33,791 nucleotides of DNA, from contig JAHECS010000032.1 of NCBI GenBank assembly GCA_024641635.1, forward strand, positions 1 to 33,791, read 5' to 3'. This document shows positions 7,871 to 16,510 of this stretch, in pieces. Source of the stretch: Actinomycetes bacterium (lineage in GTDB: Bacteria > Actinomycetota > Actinomycetes > S36-B12). The position numbers were made by a program, and so were the translations under genes. The notes under the pieces were generated by a model. That model was not told where the DNA came from. It was given only the letters and a program-made list of their open reading frames with translations, and did no database searches. Within the stretch, counting starts at the first letter, position 1, and every line of letters starts with the position of its first letter.

Positions 7871-8818
7871 GTGAGCAGAGACCTGCCCGCCCTCGTCGAG
7901 GGCGCCCGCGAGGGGCGGGTGCGGGCCATCGCCCGACTGATCTCGCTCGTCGAGGACGGTGCGCCCGAGGTGCCGGCGCTGATGGCCGAGCTGGCGTCGA
8001 CGTCGGGGCGCTCCCACACCATCGGCATCACCGGATCGCCCGGCGTCGGCAAGTCGACGATCACCTCGTCGCTCATCACGGCCCTGCGGAGCCGCGGCGA
8101 GCGGATAGGCGTCCTTGCCGTCGATCCCTCGTCACCCTTCTCCGGCGGCGCCCTGCTGGGCGATCGCATCCGGATGCAGCAGCACGCCACCGACGAGGGC
8201 GTCTTCATCAGATCGATGGCGTCCCGTGGGCACCTGGGTGGTCTGGCCGCCACCACGCCCCAGGTGCTGAGAGTCCTCGACGCCGCCGGCTGCGACGCCG
8301 TCCTCATCGAGACCGTCGGCGTCGGCCAGTCTGAGGTCGAGGTCGCCGCCGCAGCCGACACGACCCTGGTCCTGGTGGCACCGGGGATGGGGGACAGCAT
8401 CCAGGCGGCGAAGGCGGGCATCCTCGAGATCGGCGACATCTTCGTGGTGAACAAGGCCGACCGAGACGGGGCGGATGCGACGGTGAGGGAGCTCCGCAAC
8501 ATGATCGCCCTGGGCGACGCGCCCGACCGAGGCTGGAAGCCCCCGGTCATCAGGACCGTCGCCTCGACCGGCGAGGGCGTCGACACCCTGCTGGCGGCGA
8601 TCGACGACCACCAGGCGTGGCTGGTCGCCTCCGGCGAGCTGGCGAGCAGGCGGGTGCGGCGGGCGCGAGACGAGGTCGAGGCGTTGGCCGTGGCGATCCT
8701 CAGGCGTCGGCTGGAGGCGGGCGCAGGCTCCGAACGGCTGACGGCAGCCGCCGAGGACGTCGTGACCGGCCGGGTCGACCCGCACACGGCCGCAGCGCGT
8801 CTTGTGTCCGAGGCGTAG
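7871..8818 (+). CDS. meaB: Methylmalonyl-CoA mutase-associated GTPase MeaB
   Basis: A 315-residue G3E-family P-loop GTPase that loads and protects the adenosylcobalamin cofactor of methylmalonyl-CoA-type mutases. The Walker A motif GSPGVGKST is at residues 55-63. The Mg/switch region VLAVDPSSPFSGGALLGDRIRM and the ETVGVGQSE block are family signatures. The base-specificity motif is NKAD (in VVNKADRDGAD). The GTG at 7871 is preferred over earlier in-frame codons because those lie inside the thiolase and translate as arginine-rich sequence. The ribosome site is weak, consistent with coupling to the thiolase 17 bases upstream. No mutase subunit is in the window, so its client is encoded elsewhere. 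Confidence 0.93.
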   Translation: MSRDLPALVEGAREGRVRAIARLISLVEDGAPEVPALMAELASTSGRSHTIGITGSPGVGKSTITSSLITALRSRGERIGVLAVDPSSPFSGGALLGDRIRMQQHATDEGVFIRSMASRGHLGGLAATTPQVLRVLDAAGCDAVLIETVGVGQSEVEVAAAADTTLVLVAPGMGDSIQAAKAGILEIGDIFVVNKADRDGADATVRELRNMIALGDAPDRGWKPPVIRTVASTGEGVDTLLAAIDDHQAWLVASGELASRRVRRARDEVEALAVAILRRRLEAGAGSERLTAAAEDVVTGRVDPHTAAARLVSEA

Positions 8819-8819
8819 C

Positions 8820-8883
8820 CGTCACACGCCGCGTCACACGCGCGATGGATTCCATGGGTATCTGCCCCGGCCGCACGGGCCGG
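8820..8883 (+). promoter_or_regulatory. Signal-dense leader of the DUF4242 gene: tandem repeat, palindrome and hairpin
   Basis: Within 64 bases three structures follow each other. CGTCACACGC occurs twice (8820-8829 and 8832-8841) with a 12-base period. ATGGA-T-TCCAT (8845-8855) is an exact palindrome. CCGGCC-GCACG-GGCCGG (8867-8883) is a 6-bp stem with a 5-base loop ending 10 bases before the Shine-Dalgarno. A possible -10 is GTATCT (8858-8863). SARP-type regulators bind direct repeats, so the tandem repeat could be a target of the BTAD regulator downstream; this is inference. Confidence 0.4.
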
Positions 8884-8904
8884 AGCGAACACCAAGGAGG
8901 ACGC

Positions 8905-9156
8905 ATGCCACTGTTCCTGGACGTGCACACGATGGACGGCGGCGTCAGTGCCGCTGATGTCGCGGGGGCGCACAGCGCCGACCTCGAGAAGCAGGCGGCC
9001 TACGGAGTCAGTTACCAGCGGTACTGGGTCGACGAGGACGCCGGCAAGATCTTCTGCCTGGTGGACGCACCCGATGCCGAGGCCGCCAACACCGTCCATC
9101 GCGAGGCCCACGGACTGGTGGCCCAGGAGATCTACCAGGTCTCCGAGGGCTCGTAG
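8905..9156 (+). CDS. DUF4242 small protein (SCO4226-like, possible nickel binder)
   Basis: An 83-residue protein of the DUF4242 family with a ferredoxin-like alpha/beta layout. It starts MPLFLDVHTM and ends in the family block TVHREAHGLVAQEIYQVSEG. As I recall it, the Streptomyces homologue SCO4226 is a dimeric nickel-binding protein; whether this one binds metal is inferred, with the HREAH histidines as possible ligands. No catalytic motif or signal peptide is visible, so it is probably cytosolic. The start ATG 8905 has a perfect Shine-Dalgarno, AAGGAGG at 8894-8900, the strongest in the window, which suggests high expression. It is followed after 10 bases by a 14-bp hairpin and then by the BTAD regulator gene. 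Confidence 0.85.
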   Translation: MPLFLDVHTMDGGVSAADVAGAHSADLEKQAAYGVSYQRYWVDEDAGKIFCLVDAPDAEAANTVHREAHGLVAQEIYQVSEGS

Positions 9157-9166
9157 GGACGGATGT

Positions 9167-9197
9167 CGTGGTGCGGTCGCATTGCGACCGCACCACG
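9167..9197 (+). terminator. Perfect 14-bp inverted repeat, probable U-less intrinsic terminator
   Basis: CGTGGTGCGGTCGC (9167-9180), a 3-base loop ATT, and the exact complement GCGACCGCACCACG (9184-9197) form a 31-base stem-loop 10 bases after the DUF4242 stop. There is no following T-tract, as is common for actinobacterial terminators. It ends 17 bases before the BTAD regulator ATG, so an operator or a leader structure for that gene is an alternative reading. Confidence 0.7.
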
Positions 9198-9214
9198 CTC
9201 CTGCCCATGCGACC

Positions 9215-11044
9215 ATGCGGACCGTGACCGTGCCCGATGCGACGCTGGCCGTCCACCTGTTGGGTCGGCCACGCCTGGAATCCCCCGGTCGTGACGCCTA
9301 TCGGTTCCGAAGCCAGAAGAGCTGGGGCCTGCTCGCCTACGTGCTTCTACGGGATCGTCCGCAGACGCGGGCGCACCTGTCCTCGCTCTTCTTCGATTCT
9401 GCCGACGATCCGATGGGAGCGCTCAGGTGGAATCTCGCAGAGGTGCGGCGGGGCCTGGGTGCGGACAGCGATGTCGCCGGCGATCCGGTCACCGTACGGC
9501 TGCCGCCAGGCGCCGTGGTCGACGTCCACGTCCTGGGGAGCGGGCAGTGGCGGCGGGCCGCCACCCTTCCGGGTCTCGGCGAGGGCCTCCTGGAAGGCAT
9601 CGCCATCAGGGGTGCGGCCGGATTCGACTCATGGCTGCAGGTTGAGCGTCGCCGGGTGGCGGCCAGCTCCGAGGCGATCCTCCATGAGATCGCCCTCGGG
9701 CTGATGTCCGAGGGCGACCTCGAGGGAGCCGTCGCCCGCGCCCGCGCCGCTGCCGCGATGAGCCCGCTGGATGAGAACAACCAGGCGCTCCTCATCCGGC
9801 TGCTTCGCCGCGCGGGTGACCCCACGGGCGCCAGGGATGCCTACGACGCCTGCCGCCGGCTGCTCGATGCCGAGCTGGGAGTCCCCCCGGGTCCCGCGGT
9901 CGAGTCCGCCTGGCGGGAGGAGTCGGACGCGCATGACGTTGCCACCGTTCCGTCGGTCGAGGCGATCCTGGAGACCGGGGCGGCCGCGGTCGCAGCCGGC
10001 GCGGGTGCGGCCGGACTCTCGGCCCTGCGCACCGGTGTGCGACTGGCGGACCAGACTCAGGATCCCGGCCTGCGCATCAGGTCACGCCTGGTCGTCGCGG
10101 AGACCCTGATCCATTCCGTTCGCGGGTTGGACGAGGAGGGGATCGAGGCGCTCCACGCAGCCGACCAGATCGCTCAGCGCCAGGGCGATCGCACCGTCAT
10201 GGCCGAAGCCCGCACAGAGCTCGGGTACGTCGACTTCCTCCGGGCTCGCTACGCCAGGGCGGAGGTCTGGCTCACGGATGCTCTGAGCTATGCCAACGGC
10301 GAGGCGGCCACGACTGCGAAGGCCCTCTCCTATCTCGGCTCCGTCGACAGCGATCGCGGCGACTACCCGGCGGCCATGACGCATCTGAGGGAAGGGGTGC
10401 GCCTTGCCGAGGAGGCAGGCGATCGTCGAAGGGCCGCCTATGGGCGGTCCATGATCGGTCGCATCCACCTGCTCCATTCCGCGTGGGATGCGGCCGCAAC
10501 CGAGCTGGGTCGATCGATCGCCCTCGCGGAGGAGGAGAGGTGGCTGGCCTTCCTCCCGTGGCCGCAGGCGATGCTCGGCGAGGTGACGCTTGCCCGCGGT
10601 GACGTGGCTCTGGCCCTGACCCTCCTCGAGCAGGCGTTCGCGCGGGCATGTCAGCTCGGGGATCCGTGCTGGGAGGGGATGTCGGCCCGGGCGCTCGCAC
10701 TCGTGGCGGAGCGACGTGGTGACGTCGCCGGCGCGTTCGAGCTGCTCACCGACGCGCGCACGAGGGGGAACCGATTGGCGGACGCCTATGTCTGGCTCGA
10801 CGCGCACATCCTCGATGCGCAGTGCACGCTCGGCCGGCGCCATGGCCACCCGGACCTCGTGACGTGGGTCGCCGCGATGCAGGAGCTCGCAGGGCGGACG
10901 GACATGCGGGAGATGGTGGTCCGGGCCCTGCTCCACGGGGCAGCCCTGGGGTCTGCCGAGGACGCTGCCGGTGCCCGGCTGCTCGGGGAGGCCATCGACA
11001 ACCCGGCGCTGGCGGAGCTCCTCGAGGCACCCGCTGAGGCCTAA
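9215..11044 (+). CDS. BTAD (SARP-type) transcriptional regulator with a long TPR-like C-terminus
   Basis: A 609-residue regulator. Residues about 5-95 form the SARP winged-helix DNA-binding domain (FRSQKSWGLLAYVLL, then ALRWNLAEVRRGLG). Residues about 130-240 form the bacterial transcriptional activation domain, with the typical ARDAYDACRRLLDAELGVPPGPAVE. About 350 helical residues follow, with repeated Ala/Leu-rich helix pairs that look like TPR repeats (for example AEVWLTDALSYANGEAATTAKALSYLGSVDSDRGDYPAAMTH, described here by its helices). There is no NB-ARC or ATPase P-loop, unlike the large AfsR type, and no membrane segment. ATG 9215 is chosen because it lies just after the hairpin; GTG 9224 and 9230 are also possible. 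No Shine-Dalgarno or TAnnnT box is visible before it. The stop overlaps the convergent Rrf2 gene by four bases (CTAA). The target genes are unknown. Confidence 0.85.
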   Translation: MRTVTVPDATLAVHLLGRPRLESPGRDAYRFRSQKSWGLLAYVLLRDRPQTRAHLSSLFFDSADDPMGALRWNLAEVRRGLGADSDVAGDPVTVRLPPGAVVDVHVLGSGQWRRAATLPGLGEGLLEGIAIRGAAGFDSWLQVERRRVAASSEAILHEIALGLMSEGDLEGAVARARAAAAMSPLDENNQALLIRLLRRAGDPTGARDAYDACRRLLDAELGVPPGPAVESAWREESDAHDVATVPSVEAILETGAAAVAAGAGAAGLSALRTGVRLADQTQDPGLRIRSRLVVAETLIHSVRGLDEEGIEALHAADQIAQRQGDRTVMAEARTELGYVDFLRARYARAEVWLTDALSYANGEAATTAKALSYLGSVDSDRGDYPAAMTHLREGVRLAEEAGDRRRAAYGRSMIGRIHLLHSAWDAAATELGRSIALAEEERWLAFLPWPQAMLGEVTLARGDVALALTLLEQAFARACQLGDPCWEGMSARALALVAERRGDVAGAFELLTDARTRGNRLADAYVWLDAHILDAQCTLGRRHGHPDLVTWVAAMQELAGRTDMREMVVRALLHGAALGSAEDAAGARLLGEAIDNPALAELLEAPAEA

Positions 11045-11508
11045 CGCCGCTGCCAGGCTCCAGGCTCGTCGAGCAACTGGGCCACCTCGCCGGGAAGGGT
11101 GCCCGAGGCGACGTCGGTCAGGGTGATGTTCTCGAGCACGTGACGCATGGACGCCCGAACCGCCACCCACACCTCGCGCAGATGCTCCGAGGCGCCCGCG
11201 TAGTCGAGGTCCTCGGGGCGCTGGCCGCGGACCGCCGCGAGGGGGCCGTCCAGTGCCCGCACCACGTCGGCGATGGTCACCGTCGCCGGGTCACGATCGA
11301 GTCGGTAGCCGCCCTCGGCGCCACGCTGGCTCGCCACGATGCCGGCCTGGCGCAACTGGCGAAGGATGCCCTCGAGGAACTTCAAGGGGATGTCCTGGGC
11401 CGTCGCGATGGCATCGCCCTTCACGAGCCTCGTTCGACCGGACTGATATGCGTCCGTGAGCTCGAGCAGGGCGCGCATCCCATAGTCGGCCTTGGCGGAC
11501 ACGTGCAT
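11041..11508 (-). CDS. Rrf2-family transcriptional regulator without cysteines
   Basis: A 155-residue winged-helix regulator of the Rrf2 family. The opening MHVSAKADYGMRALLEL, the recognition-helix region IPLKFLEGILRQLRQAGIVASQRGAEGGYRL and the block TIADVVRALDGPLA are characteristic. Iron-sulfur members such as IscR and NsrR carry three cysteines after this block; this protein contains no cysteine at all. It therefore cannot bind a cluster through cysteines and is closer in kind to CymR-like members that use partner proteins or other ligands. The ATG at 11508 is preceded on the minus strand by CACAAT six bases upstream, possibly a -10 of a leaderless transcript. The gene is divergent from the thioredoxin-like gene (66 bases between them) and convergent with the BTAD regulator. 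Confidence 0.9.
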   Translation of the reverse strand: MHVSAKADYGMRALLELTDAYQSGRTRLVKGDAIATAQDIPLKFLEGILRQLRQAGIVASQRGAEGGYRLDRDPATVTIADVVRALDGPLAAVRGQRPEDLDYAGASEHLREVWVAVRASMRHVLENITLTDVASGTLPGEVAQLLDEPGAWQRR

Positions 11509-11574
11509 TCCGGCATTGTGCTGGCTGCAGGTCGAGTGTCAGTGGCGACCCGCCGATTCGAGCGGAGGGAACCC

Positions 11575-12492
11575 ATGCGCGACAATGGCGTCATGGCCTC
11601 AACCCCGTTCACCGCTCGCGGCGCCGTCGACCTCGGCGCCCTCGCCACCGCCCGCCAGAACCAGCAGAAGGCCGCCCAGGCCGTTTCCGAAGCTCCCGCC
11701 GGCGTCGTCGTTGACGTGACCACCGACTCCTTCCAAGCGGAGGTCATCGACCGCTCGATGACGGTGCCCGTCGTGCTCGACCTCTGGGCGGAGTGGTGCG
11801 GACCGTGCAAGCAGCTGTCGCCGGTCCTGGAGAAGCTCGCCGCGGAGTATGGCGGGCGCTGGGTTCTCGCCAAGGTCGACGTCGACGCCGAGCAGCAGAT
11901 CGCGGCTGCCTTCCAGGTTCAGTCGATCCCCTCGGTCTTCGCTGTCGTCAAGGGCCAGCCCATCCCCATGTTCCAGGGCGCCTACCCTGAGCCGCAGATC
12001 CGACAGGTTCTCGATGAGCTGCTGCGGGTGGCGGCGGAGCAAGGCGTGTCCGGCACGATCGCCGCTCCGGTGGAGGAGGGCGAGGCCCCCGAGGAGCCCG
12101 CCGAGCCCCCTGTCGATCCGCGTTTCGAGGCCGCCTACGACGCCATCGAGGCGGGGGACTGGGCATCGGCGCGAGCTGCGTACCAGGGCGTGCTCGCCGC
12201 GGAGCCGGCCGACCCCGACGCGACCGCGGGGCTGGCCATGGTCGGCCTCTACGAGCGAACGGAGGGCGTCCAGGAGCCGCAGGGCGACGAGCCGGCCCTC
12301 GTGGCGGCGGACTTCGCGGCCCTTCGTGGGGACTGGTCGCGTGCCTTCCGTCTCGGCATCGGCGCGGTGCGCGCCGCTGCGGGCGACGACCGTGAATCGG
12401 CCCGCCAGCGAGTGGTCGAGTACTTCCTCCTGGCGGGCGACGACCCGGAGGTGCCGAAGGCTCGTACGTCGCTCGCGAGTGCCCTGTTCTAG
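11575..12492 (+). CDS. YbbN/CnoX-like thioredoxin-domain protein with a C-terminal TPR region
   Basis: A 305-residue protein. A low-complexity N-terminus (1-45) precedes a thioredoxin fold (about 50-160) with the intact redox site WCGPC (Cys75, Cys78) and the cis-proline loop QSIPSVFAV (Pro120). An acidic Pro/Glu-rich linker (about 165-190) leads to a helical tail with TPR-like pairs (FEAAYDAIEAGDWASARAAYQGVLAAEP). This is the architecture of YbbN-type co-chaperones, which combine redox protection with chaperone delivery. Unlike E. coli YbbN, as I recall it, both CXXC cysteines remain, so it may be a working oxidoreductase. GGAGG (11564-11568) six bases before ATG 11575 fixes the start; a second Met at 11593 is an alternative. 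There is no signal peptide. Confidence 0.9.
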   Translation: MRDNGVMASTPFTARGAVDLGALATARQNQQKAAQAVSEAPAGVVVDVTTDSFQAEVIDRSMTVPVVLDLWAEWCGPCKQLSPVLEKLAAEYGGRWVLAKVDVDAEQQIAAAFQVQSIPSVFAVVKGQPIPMFQGAYPEPQIRQVLDELLRVAAEQGVSGTIAAPVEEGEAPEEPAEPPVDPRFEAAYDAIEAGDWASARAAYQGVLAAEPADPDATAGLAMVGLYERTEGVQEPQGDEPALVAADFAALRGDWSRAFRLGIGAVRAAAGDDRESARQRVVEYFLLAGDDPEVPKARTSLASALF

Positions 12493-12511
12493 GCACCTTC
12501 GCGGAGGACGT

Positions 12512-14242
12512 TCAGCCGCGTTCGCTGACGACCCGGTTGCGGCCAGCCTCCTTGGCGCGGTAGAGGGCGGCATCGCTGCGCGCGAGCAGGCCCTGTGGCG
12601 TGTCCGACCCATCGTGGGTCATCTCGGCAACGCCGAAGCTCGCCGTAAGCCGGATCTCGGCTCCGTCCTGCTCGACGGTGAGATCCGCCACGCTCGCGCG
12701 GACCCGTTCGGCCAGGGCGACGGCGCTCTCGAGCGAGGTCTCAGGCAGGACAATCACGAACTCCTCACCGCCGAACCGCGCCACCCAGTCCGACTGTCTC
12801 CGGATGTCGGTCAGGAGGTGTCCGACCCGGCGCAGCACGGCGTCCCCGGCGGCGTGACCGAGCCGATCGTTGATCTCCTTGAAGAAGTCGAGATCGACCA
12901 TCATGACGGCGAGATCCCGGCGGTAGCGCTGCGCTCGGGCGGTCTCTCCCTCCAGCTGCTGGTCGAGGTAGAGCCGGTTGTAGCAGCCGGTCAGGGTGTC
13001 CGTGATGGACAGCTGCGTGATGGCGCGGTTCGCCTCCTCCAGCTCCGCGGTCCGCCGCGCCACCTCCTCCTCCAGCCGCTCGGTGTTGCCGCGGATCTCG
13101 GTCGCCATGCTGTTGAAGGCGGCGGCCAGCTGGGCCACCTCGTCGTCGCCGCGGACCGGCACCTGAGCGCCGAGTCGACCGGCCGCCAGCTCGTTGCTGC
13201 TGGCCACGAGGTCGCGGATCGGGCGCACGACGAACCGGGTCAGGTACAGGGTCGCGAAGGCGGCGTAGAGCAGGATCATTGCGACGATGATCCCGATGAT
13301 CAGGGGCACGGAAGCCGCGGCCGCCTGGATGTCGGCGAGGGGGGCGACGTCGGCCATGACCCACGGTCTGCTCTGCAGCCCGGTGAGGGCGGCGATGCGC
13401 GCTTCTCCGTCGAGCTCGTACTCGCGTGAGATCGCCGTGTCACCGGGCGCCACCTCGGCGAGGTCCTCGCGGACCGTCACGAGTCCGAGCGAGGGTAGGG
13501 GCTCATCGCCGAACTGGCGGGTCGACGTGATGTACGCGCGCTCCGGCGGGGTCAGCGCGTCGACGGTGCGATAGCGCAGACCCGGGTCGTACGCCGCGAG
13601 GATCACCCCGGCGTCATTGATGAGCACGGCGCGGGTACCCGTCGTGAACGCCGCAGCGAGGATCTCGTCGATCGGATCCGTCTGGAGCTCGACGACCAGG
13701 ACCCCGGCCACCTCGTTGTAGGCGCCTCGGATCGGCGAGGCCAGGAAGATGCCGGCCGCCCCGGTGGTGACCCCCAGGCTCCAGTCGCTGATCGCGTCGG
13801 AGCCGCCGACCGCCTCCTGGAAGTAGGGGGTGATTCCGTAGGACTGCCCGACCCGGGCCGGATCGGTGGACGCGATGCAGTTGCCCTGGGCGTCCAGGAC
13901 GAAGATGTCTGCGATGTTGTCCTTCCCCGAGACGAAGGGACCGCGGGTCAGCCAGTCCTGGAGCGCCGCGGACGCCTCCGGGTCGTCTTGGGCCTTGATG
14001 AAGTCGCGCACCTCGCGACTTGCTGCCGCGAATCTCGCGACGTCGCGCTCTCCGATGATGAAGGAGTCGATGCGGTTTGCCAGGTCAGCCGAGTCCTGCG
14101 AGACGCGGCGCTCGGCGTCGTCCAGTGCGTTGGAGCGCGACTGGGTGTACACGAAGGCCCCCAGCAGGAGCGTCGGAAGCAGCACGAGGAGGAAGACCGC
14201 TGCGACCAGCCGGCCGGCGAACGTGCTGCGGATCCGGGCCAT
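12512..14242 (-). CDS. Membrane-bound diguanylate cyclase (dCache sensor, HAMP, GGDEF)
   Basis: A 576-residue sensor enzyme predicted to make cyclic di-GMP from two GTP. TM1 (about 11-32) and TM2 (about 312-334) enclose an extracytoplasmic dCache-like sensor (about 33-310) with motifs such as DIFVLDAQGNCIASTDPARVGQ and ASPIRGAYNEVAGVLVVEL. A HAMP domain (about 336-388) and a short coiled coil (about 390-410) lead to the GGDEF domain. The active site is GGEEF (491-495) with the metal Asp450 in MMVDLDFFKEIND. An RxxD inhibitory I-site (RQSD, 482-485) sits five residues before GGEEF, so product inhibition is expected. There is no EAL domain. The ATG at 14242 has TAGCAT five bases upstream. The gene lies 52 bases downstream of glgB on the same strand, so it may be read both from glgE-glgB and from its own promoter. 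Confidence 0.93.
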   Translation of the reverse strand: MARIRSTFAGRLVAAVFLLVLLPTLLLGAFVYTQSRSNALDDAERRVSQDSADLANRIDSFIIGERDVARFAAASREVRDFIKAQDDPEASAALQDWLTRGPFVSGKDNIADIFVLDAQGNCIASTDPARVGQSYGITPYFQEAVGGSDAISDWSLGVTTGAAGIFLASPIRGAYNEVAGVLVVELQTDPIDEILAAAFTTGTRAVLINDAGVILAAYDPGLRYRTVDALTPPERAYITSTRQFGDEPLPSLGLVTVREDLAEVAPGDTAISREYELDGEARIAALTGLQSRPWVMADVAPLADIQAAAASVPLIIGIIVAMILLYAAFATLYLTRFVVRPIRDLVASSNELAAGRLGAQVPVRGDDEVAQLAAAFNSMATEIRGNTERLEEEVARRTAELEEANRAITQLSITDTLTGCYNRLYLDQQLEGETARAQRYRRDLAVMMVDLDFFKEINDRLGHAAGDAVLRRVGHLLTDIRRQSDWVARFGGEEFVIVLPETSLESAVALAERVRASVADLTVEQDGAEIRLTASFGVAEMTHDGSDTPQGLLARSDAALYRAKEAGRNRVVSERG

Positions 14243-14247
14243 GCCTG

Positions 14248-14253
14248 ATGCTA
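14248..14253 (-). promoter_or_regulatory. Candidate leaderless -10 box of the diguanylate cyclase gene
   Basis: On the minus strand TAGCAT (14253-14248) is followed by CAGGC and then ATG at 14242. The spacing of five bases is at the short end for a leaderless start. It would allow expression independent of glgE-glgB. No convincing -35 is visible. Confidence 0.35.
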
Positions 14254-14294
14254 CGGCGACCCCGAGCGTGAAACTGCAGCGAACGAGGCTCCCG

Positions 14295-16484
14295 CTAGCC
14301 GTCGAAGCGGAAGAAGGTCGTCGACAGTGGCGGCAGGACGACCTCTGCGGACGCTGGCCGCCCGTGCCACGGAACCGCCTCGGCGGTGACGGCCCCCAGG
14401 TTGCCGAGGCCCGACCCCCCGTAGGCGACCGCATCGGTGTTGAGGACCTCCGTCCACGTTCCGGCGAAGGGCAGCCCCAGCCGGTAGCCCTCGCGCGGGA
14501 CGGGTGACAGGTTGGCCATCACGGCGATGCAGCCGTCGGCATCGTCCCGCCGCAGCCAGCTGAAGGCGTTGGACACGGAGTCGTTCGCGTCGATCCACTC
14601 GAAGCCGCCGGGGTCGTCGTCGCGCTGCCACAGGGCGGGGGTGCTGGCATAGAGCGCATTGAGGTCCGTGACGGCCTGCAGGACGCCCGCGTGCTCCGGG
14701 AACTGCAGGAGCCACCAGTCGAGGCTGCGCTCGCTGGACCATTCGTGGGACTGGGCGAACTCCGAGCCCATGAAGAGGAGCTTCTTGCCGGGGTGGCCCC
14801 ACATGAACCCGAGATAGGCCCTCAGGTTCGCCAGCTCCTGCCAGCGGTCGCCGGGCATGCGCTCGGCCATCGAGCCCTTGCCGTGCACGACCTCGTCGTG
14901 GGAGATCGGCAGGATGAAGTGCTCGCTGTAGGCGTAGACCATCGAGAAGGTCATCTCGTGGTGGTGGTACTGGCGATGGATCGGCTCGTGCGAGATGTAG
15001 TCGAGGGTGTCGTGCATCCAGCCCATGTTCCACTTGAATCCGAAGCCGAGCCCGCCCAGGAACGTGGGTCGGGTGACGCCGGGCCAGGCCGTGGACTCCT
15101 CGGCGATCATGGTCACGCCGGGCACGCGCTTGTAGACGGTCGCGTTGAGCTCCTGCAGGAAGGCGACCGCCTCGAGGTTCTCCCGACCGCCGTACTGGTT
15201 CGGGTACCACTCGCCCTCCTTGCGCGAGTAGTCGAGGTAGAGCATCGACGCGACCGCGTCGACGCGCAGCCCGTCGACGTGGAACTCCTCGAGCCAGAAC
15301 AGGGCGTTCGCGACCAGGAAGTTGCGGACCTCGGTGCGACCGAAGTCGAAGACGTACGTGCCCCAGTCGGGCTGCTCGCCACGTCGCGGATCGGCATGCT
15401 CGTACAGGGCGGTTCCGTCGAAGCGGGCCAGCGCCCACTCGTCCTTCGGGAAGTGCGCGGGCACCCAGTCGACCAGGACCCCGATCCCGGCCTGGTGCAG
15501 CGTGTCGATGAGGTAGCGCAGGTCGTCGGGCTTCCCGAAGCGCGAGGTCGGGGCGAAGTAGGACGTGACCTGGTAGCCCCACGACGGGCCATACGGATGC
15601 TCGGCCACCGGCAGGAACTCCACGTGGGTGAACCCTGCATCGCTCACGTACTCGGTGAGCTCGTCGGCAAGCTGCCGGTAGTCGAGTCCCGAGCGCCACG
15701 AGCCGAGGTGCACCTCGTAGATGGACATGGGCCGCTTGTGCTGGTCCGTCTGCGCACGGGTGGTGATCCAGTCATCGTCGGCCCACTCGTACGACGTCGT
15801 GTGGACCACCGATCCGGTTGCCGGCGGGACCTCGGTGGCGAAGGCGAACGGGTCGGCCTTCTCCCGCCAGACGCCGTCCCGCCCGAGGATGTGGAACTTG
15901 TAGATGGCGCCGTCCCCGACGCGGGGGATGAACAGCTCCCAGATGCCGGTGGAGCCGAGCGAGCGCATGGGCTGCGCCGTTCCGTCCCAGTAGTTGAAGT
16001 CGCCCGCGACTCGGACGCCCTGGGCGTTCGGAGCCCAGACGGCGAACGAGGTGCCCGTCACGACGCCCAGCGAGGTCTGGTACGAGCGCGTGTGCGCGCC
16101 CAGCACCTCCCACAGCTGCTCGTGGCGCCCCTCGCCGATGAGGTGGAGGTCGATGTCGCCCAGGGTCGGCAGGAAGCGGTAGGAGTCGTCGCCGGGCACG
16201 ACGACGCCGCCGTACGTCACGTCGACGGAGTAGTCCGGCACGGTGCCACCTGCCAGGGCGACGACCCAGACTCCACGATGCTCATGCTCGAGGGGGTACC
16301 TGTCCTCCGGTGTCACGAGGACCACGGACTCGGCGCCCGGGCGAAGGATGCGGACGGTGACCGAGTCCGAGTCCGCATGCGGTCCGAGGATCGAATGGGG
16401 GTCGTGGTGCCACCCGTCGACCAGGCGGTCGAGATCGAGCACCGAGACCTCGCGGGGTGCGGGACTCGGGGTGGCGTTCGGCAT
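14295..16484 (-). CDS. glgB: 1,4-alpha-glucan branching enzyme GlgB
   Basis: A 729-residue GH13 enzyme that cuts alpha-1,4 chains and re-attaches them by alpha-1,6 links, making branched glycogen-like glucan in the cytosol. An N-terminal beta-sandwich pair (residues about 20-210, including [22 protein letters not shown]) precedes the catalytic barrel (about 230-620) and a C-terminal beta domain. The nucleophile is Asp409 ([17 protein letters not shown]) and the acid/base is Glu462 ([10 protein letters not shown]). Their 53-residue spacing equals that of the E. coli enzyme. The transition-state Asp lies in [15 protein letters not shown] 16484 is chosen for the GGAG just upstream and because the preceding in-frame sequence belongs to glgE. 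The start is 26 bases after the glgE stop, giving a glgE-glgB operon as in mycobacteria. GlgE supplies the linear chains that GlgB branches. Confidence 0.97.
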   Translation of the reverse strand: MPNATPSPAPREVSVLDLDRLVDGWHHDPHSILGPHADSDSVTVRILRPGAESVVLVTPEDRYPLEHEHRGVWVVALAGGTVPDYSVDVTYGGVVVPGDDSYRFLPTLGDIDLHLIGEGRHEQLWEVLGAHTRSYQTSLGVVTGTSFAVWAPNAQGVRVAGDFNYWDGTAQPMRSLGSTGIWELFIPRVGDGAIYKFHILGRDGVWREKADPFAFATEVPPATGSVVHTTSYEWADDDWITTRAQTDQHKRPMSIYEVHLGSWRSGLDYRQLADELTEYVSDAGFTHVEFLPVAEHPYGPSWGYQVTSYFAPTSRFGKPDDLRYLIDTLHQAGIGVLVDWVPAHFPKDEWALARFDGTALYEHADPRRGEQPDWGTYVFDFGRTEVRNFLVANALFWLEEFHVDGLRVDAVASMLYLDYSRKEGEWYPNQYGGRENLEAVAFLQELNATVYKRVPGVTMIAEESTAWPGVTRPTFLGGLGFGFKWNMGWMHDTLDYISHEPIHRQYHHHEMTFSMVYAYSEHFILPISHDEVVHGKGSMAERMPGDRWQELANLRAYLGFMWGHPGKKLLFMGSEFAQSHEWSSERSLDWWLLQFPEHAGVLQAVTDLNALYASTPALWQRDDDPGGFEWIDANDSVSNAFSWLRRDDADGCIAVMANLSPVPREGYRLGLPFAGTWTEVLNTDAVAYGGSGLGNLGAVTAEAVPWHGRPASAEVVLPPLSTTFFRFDG

Positions 16485-16510
16485 GTCGGCTCCGGTTGTC
16501 TCGGCGGTCG

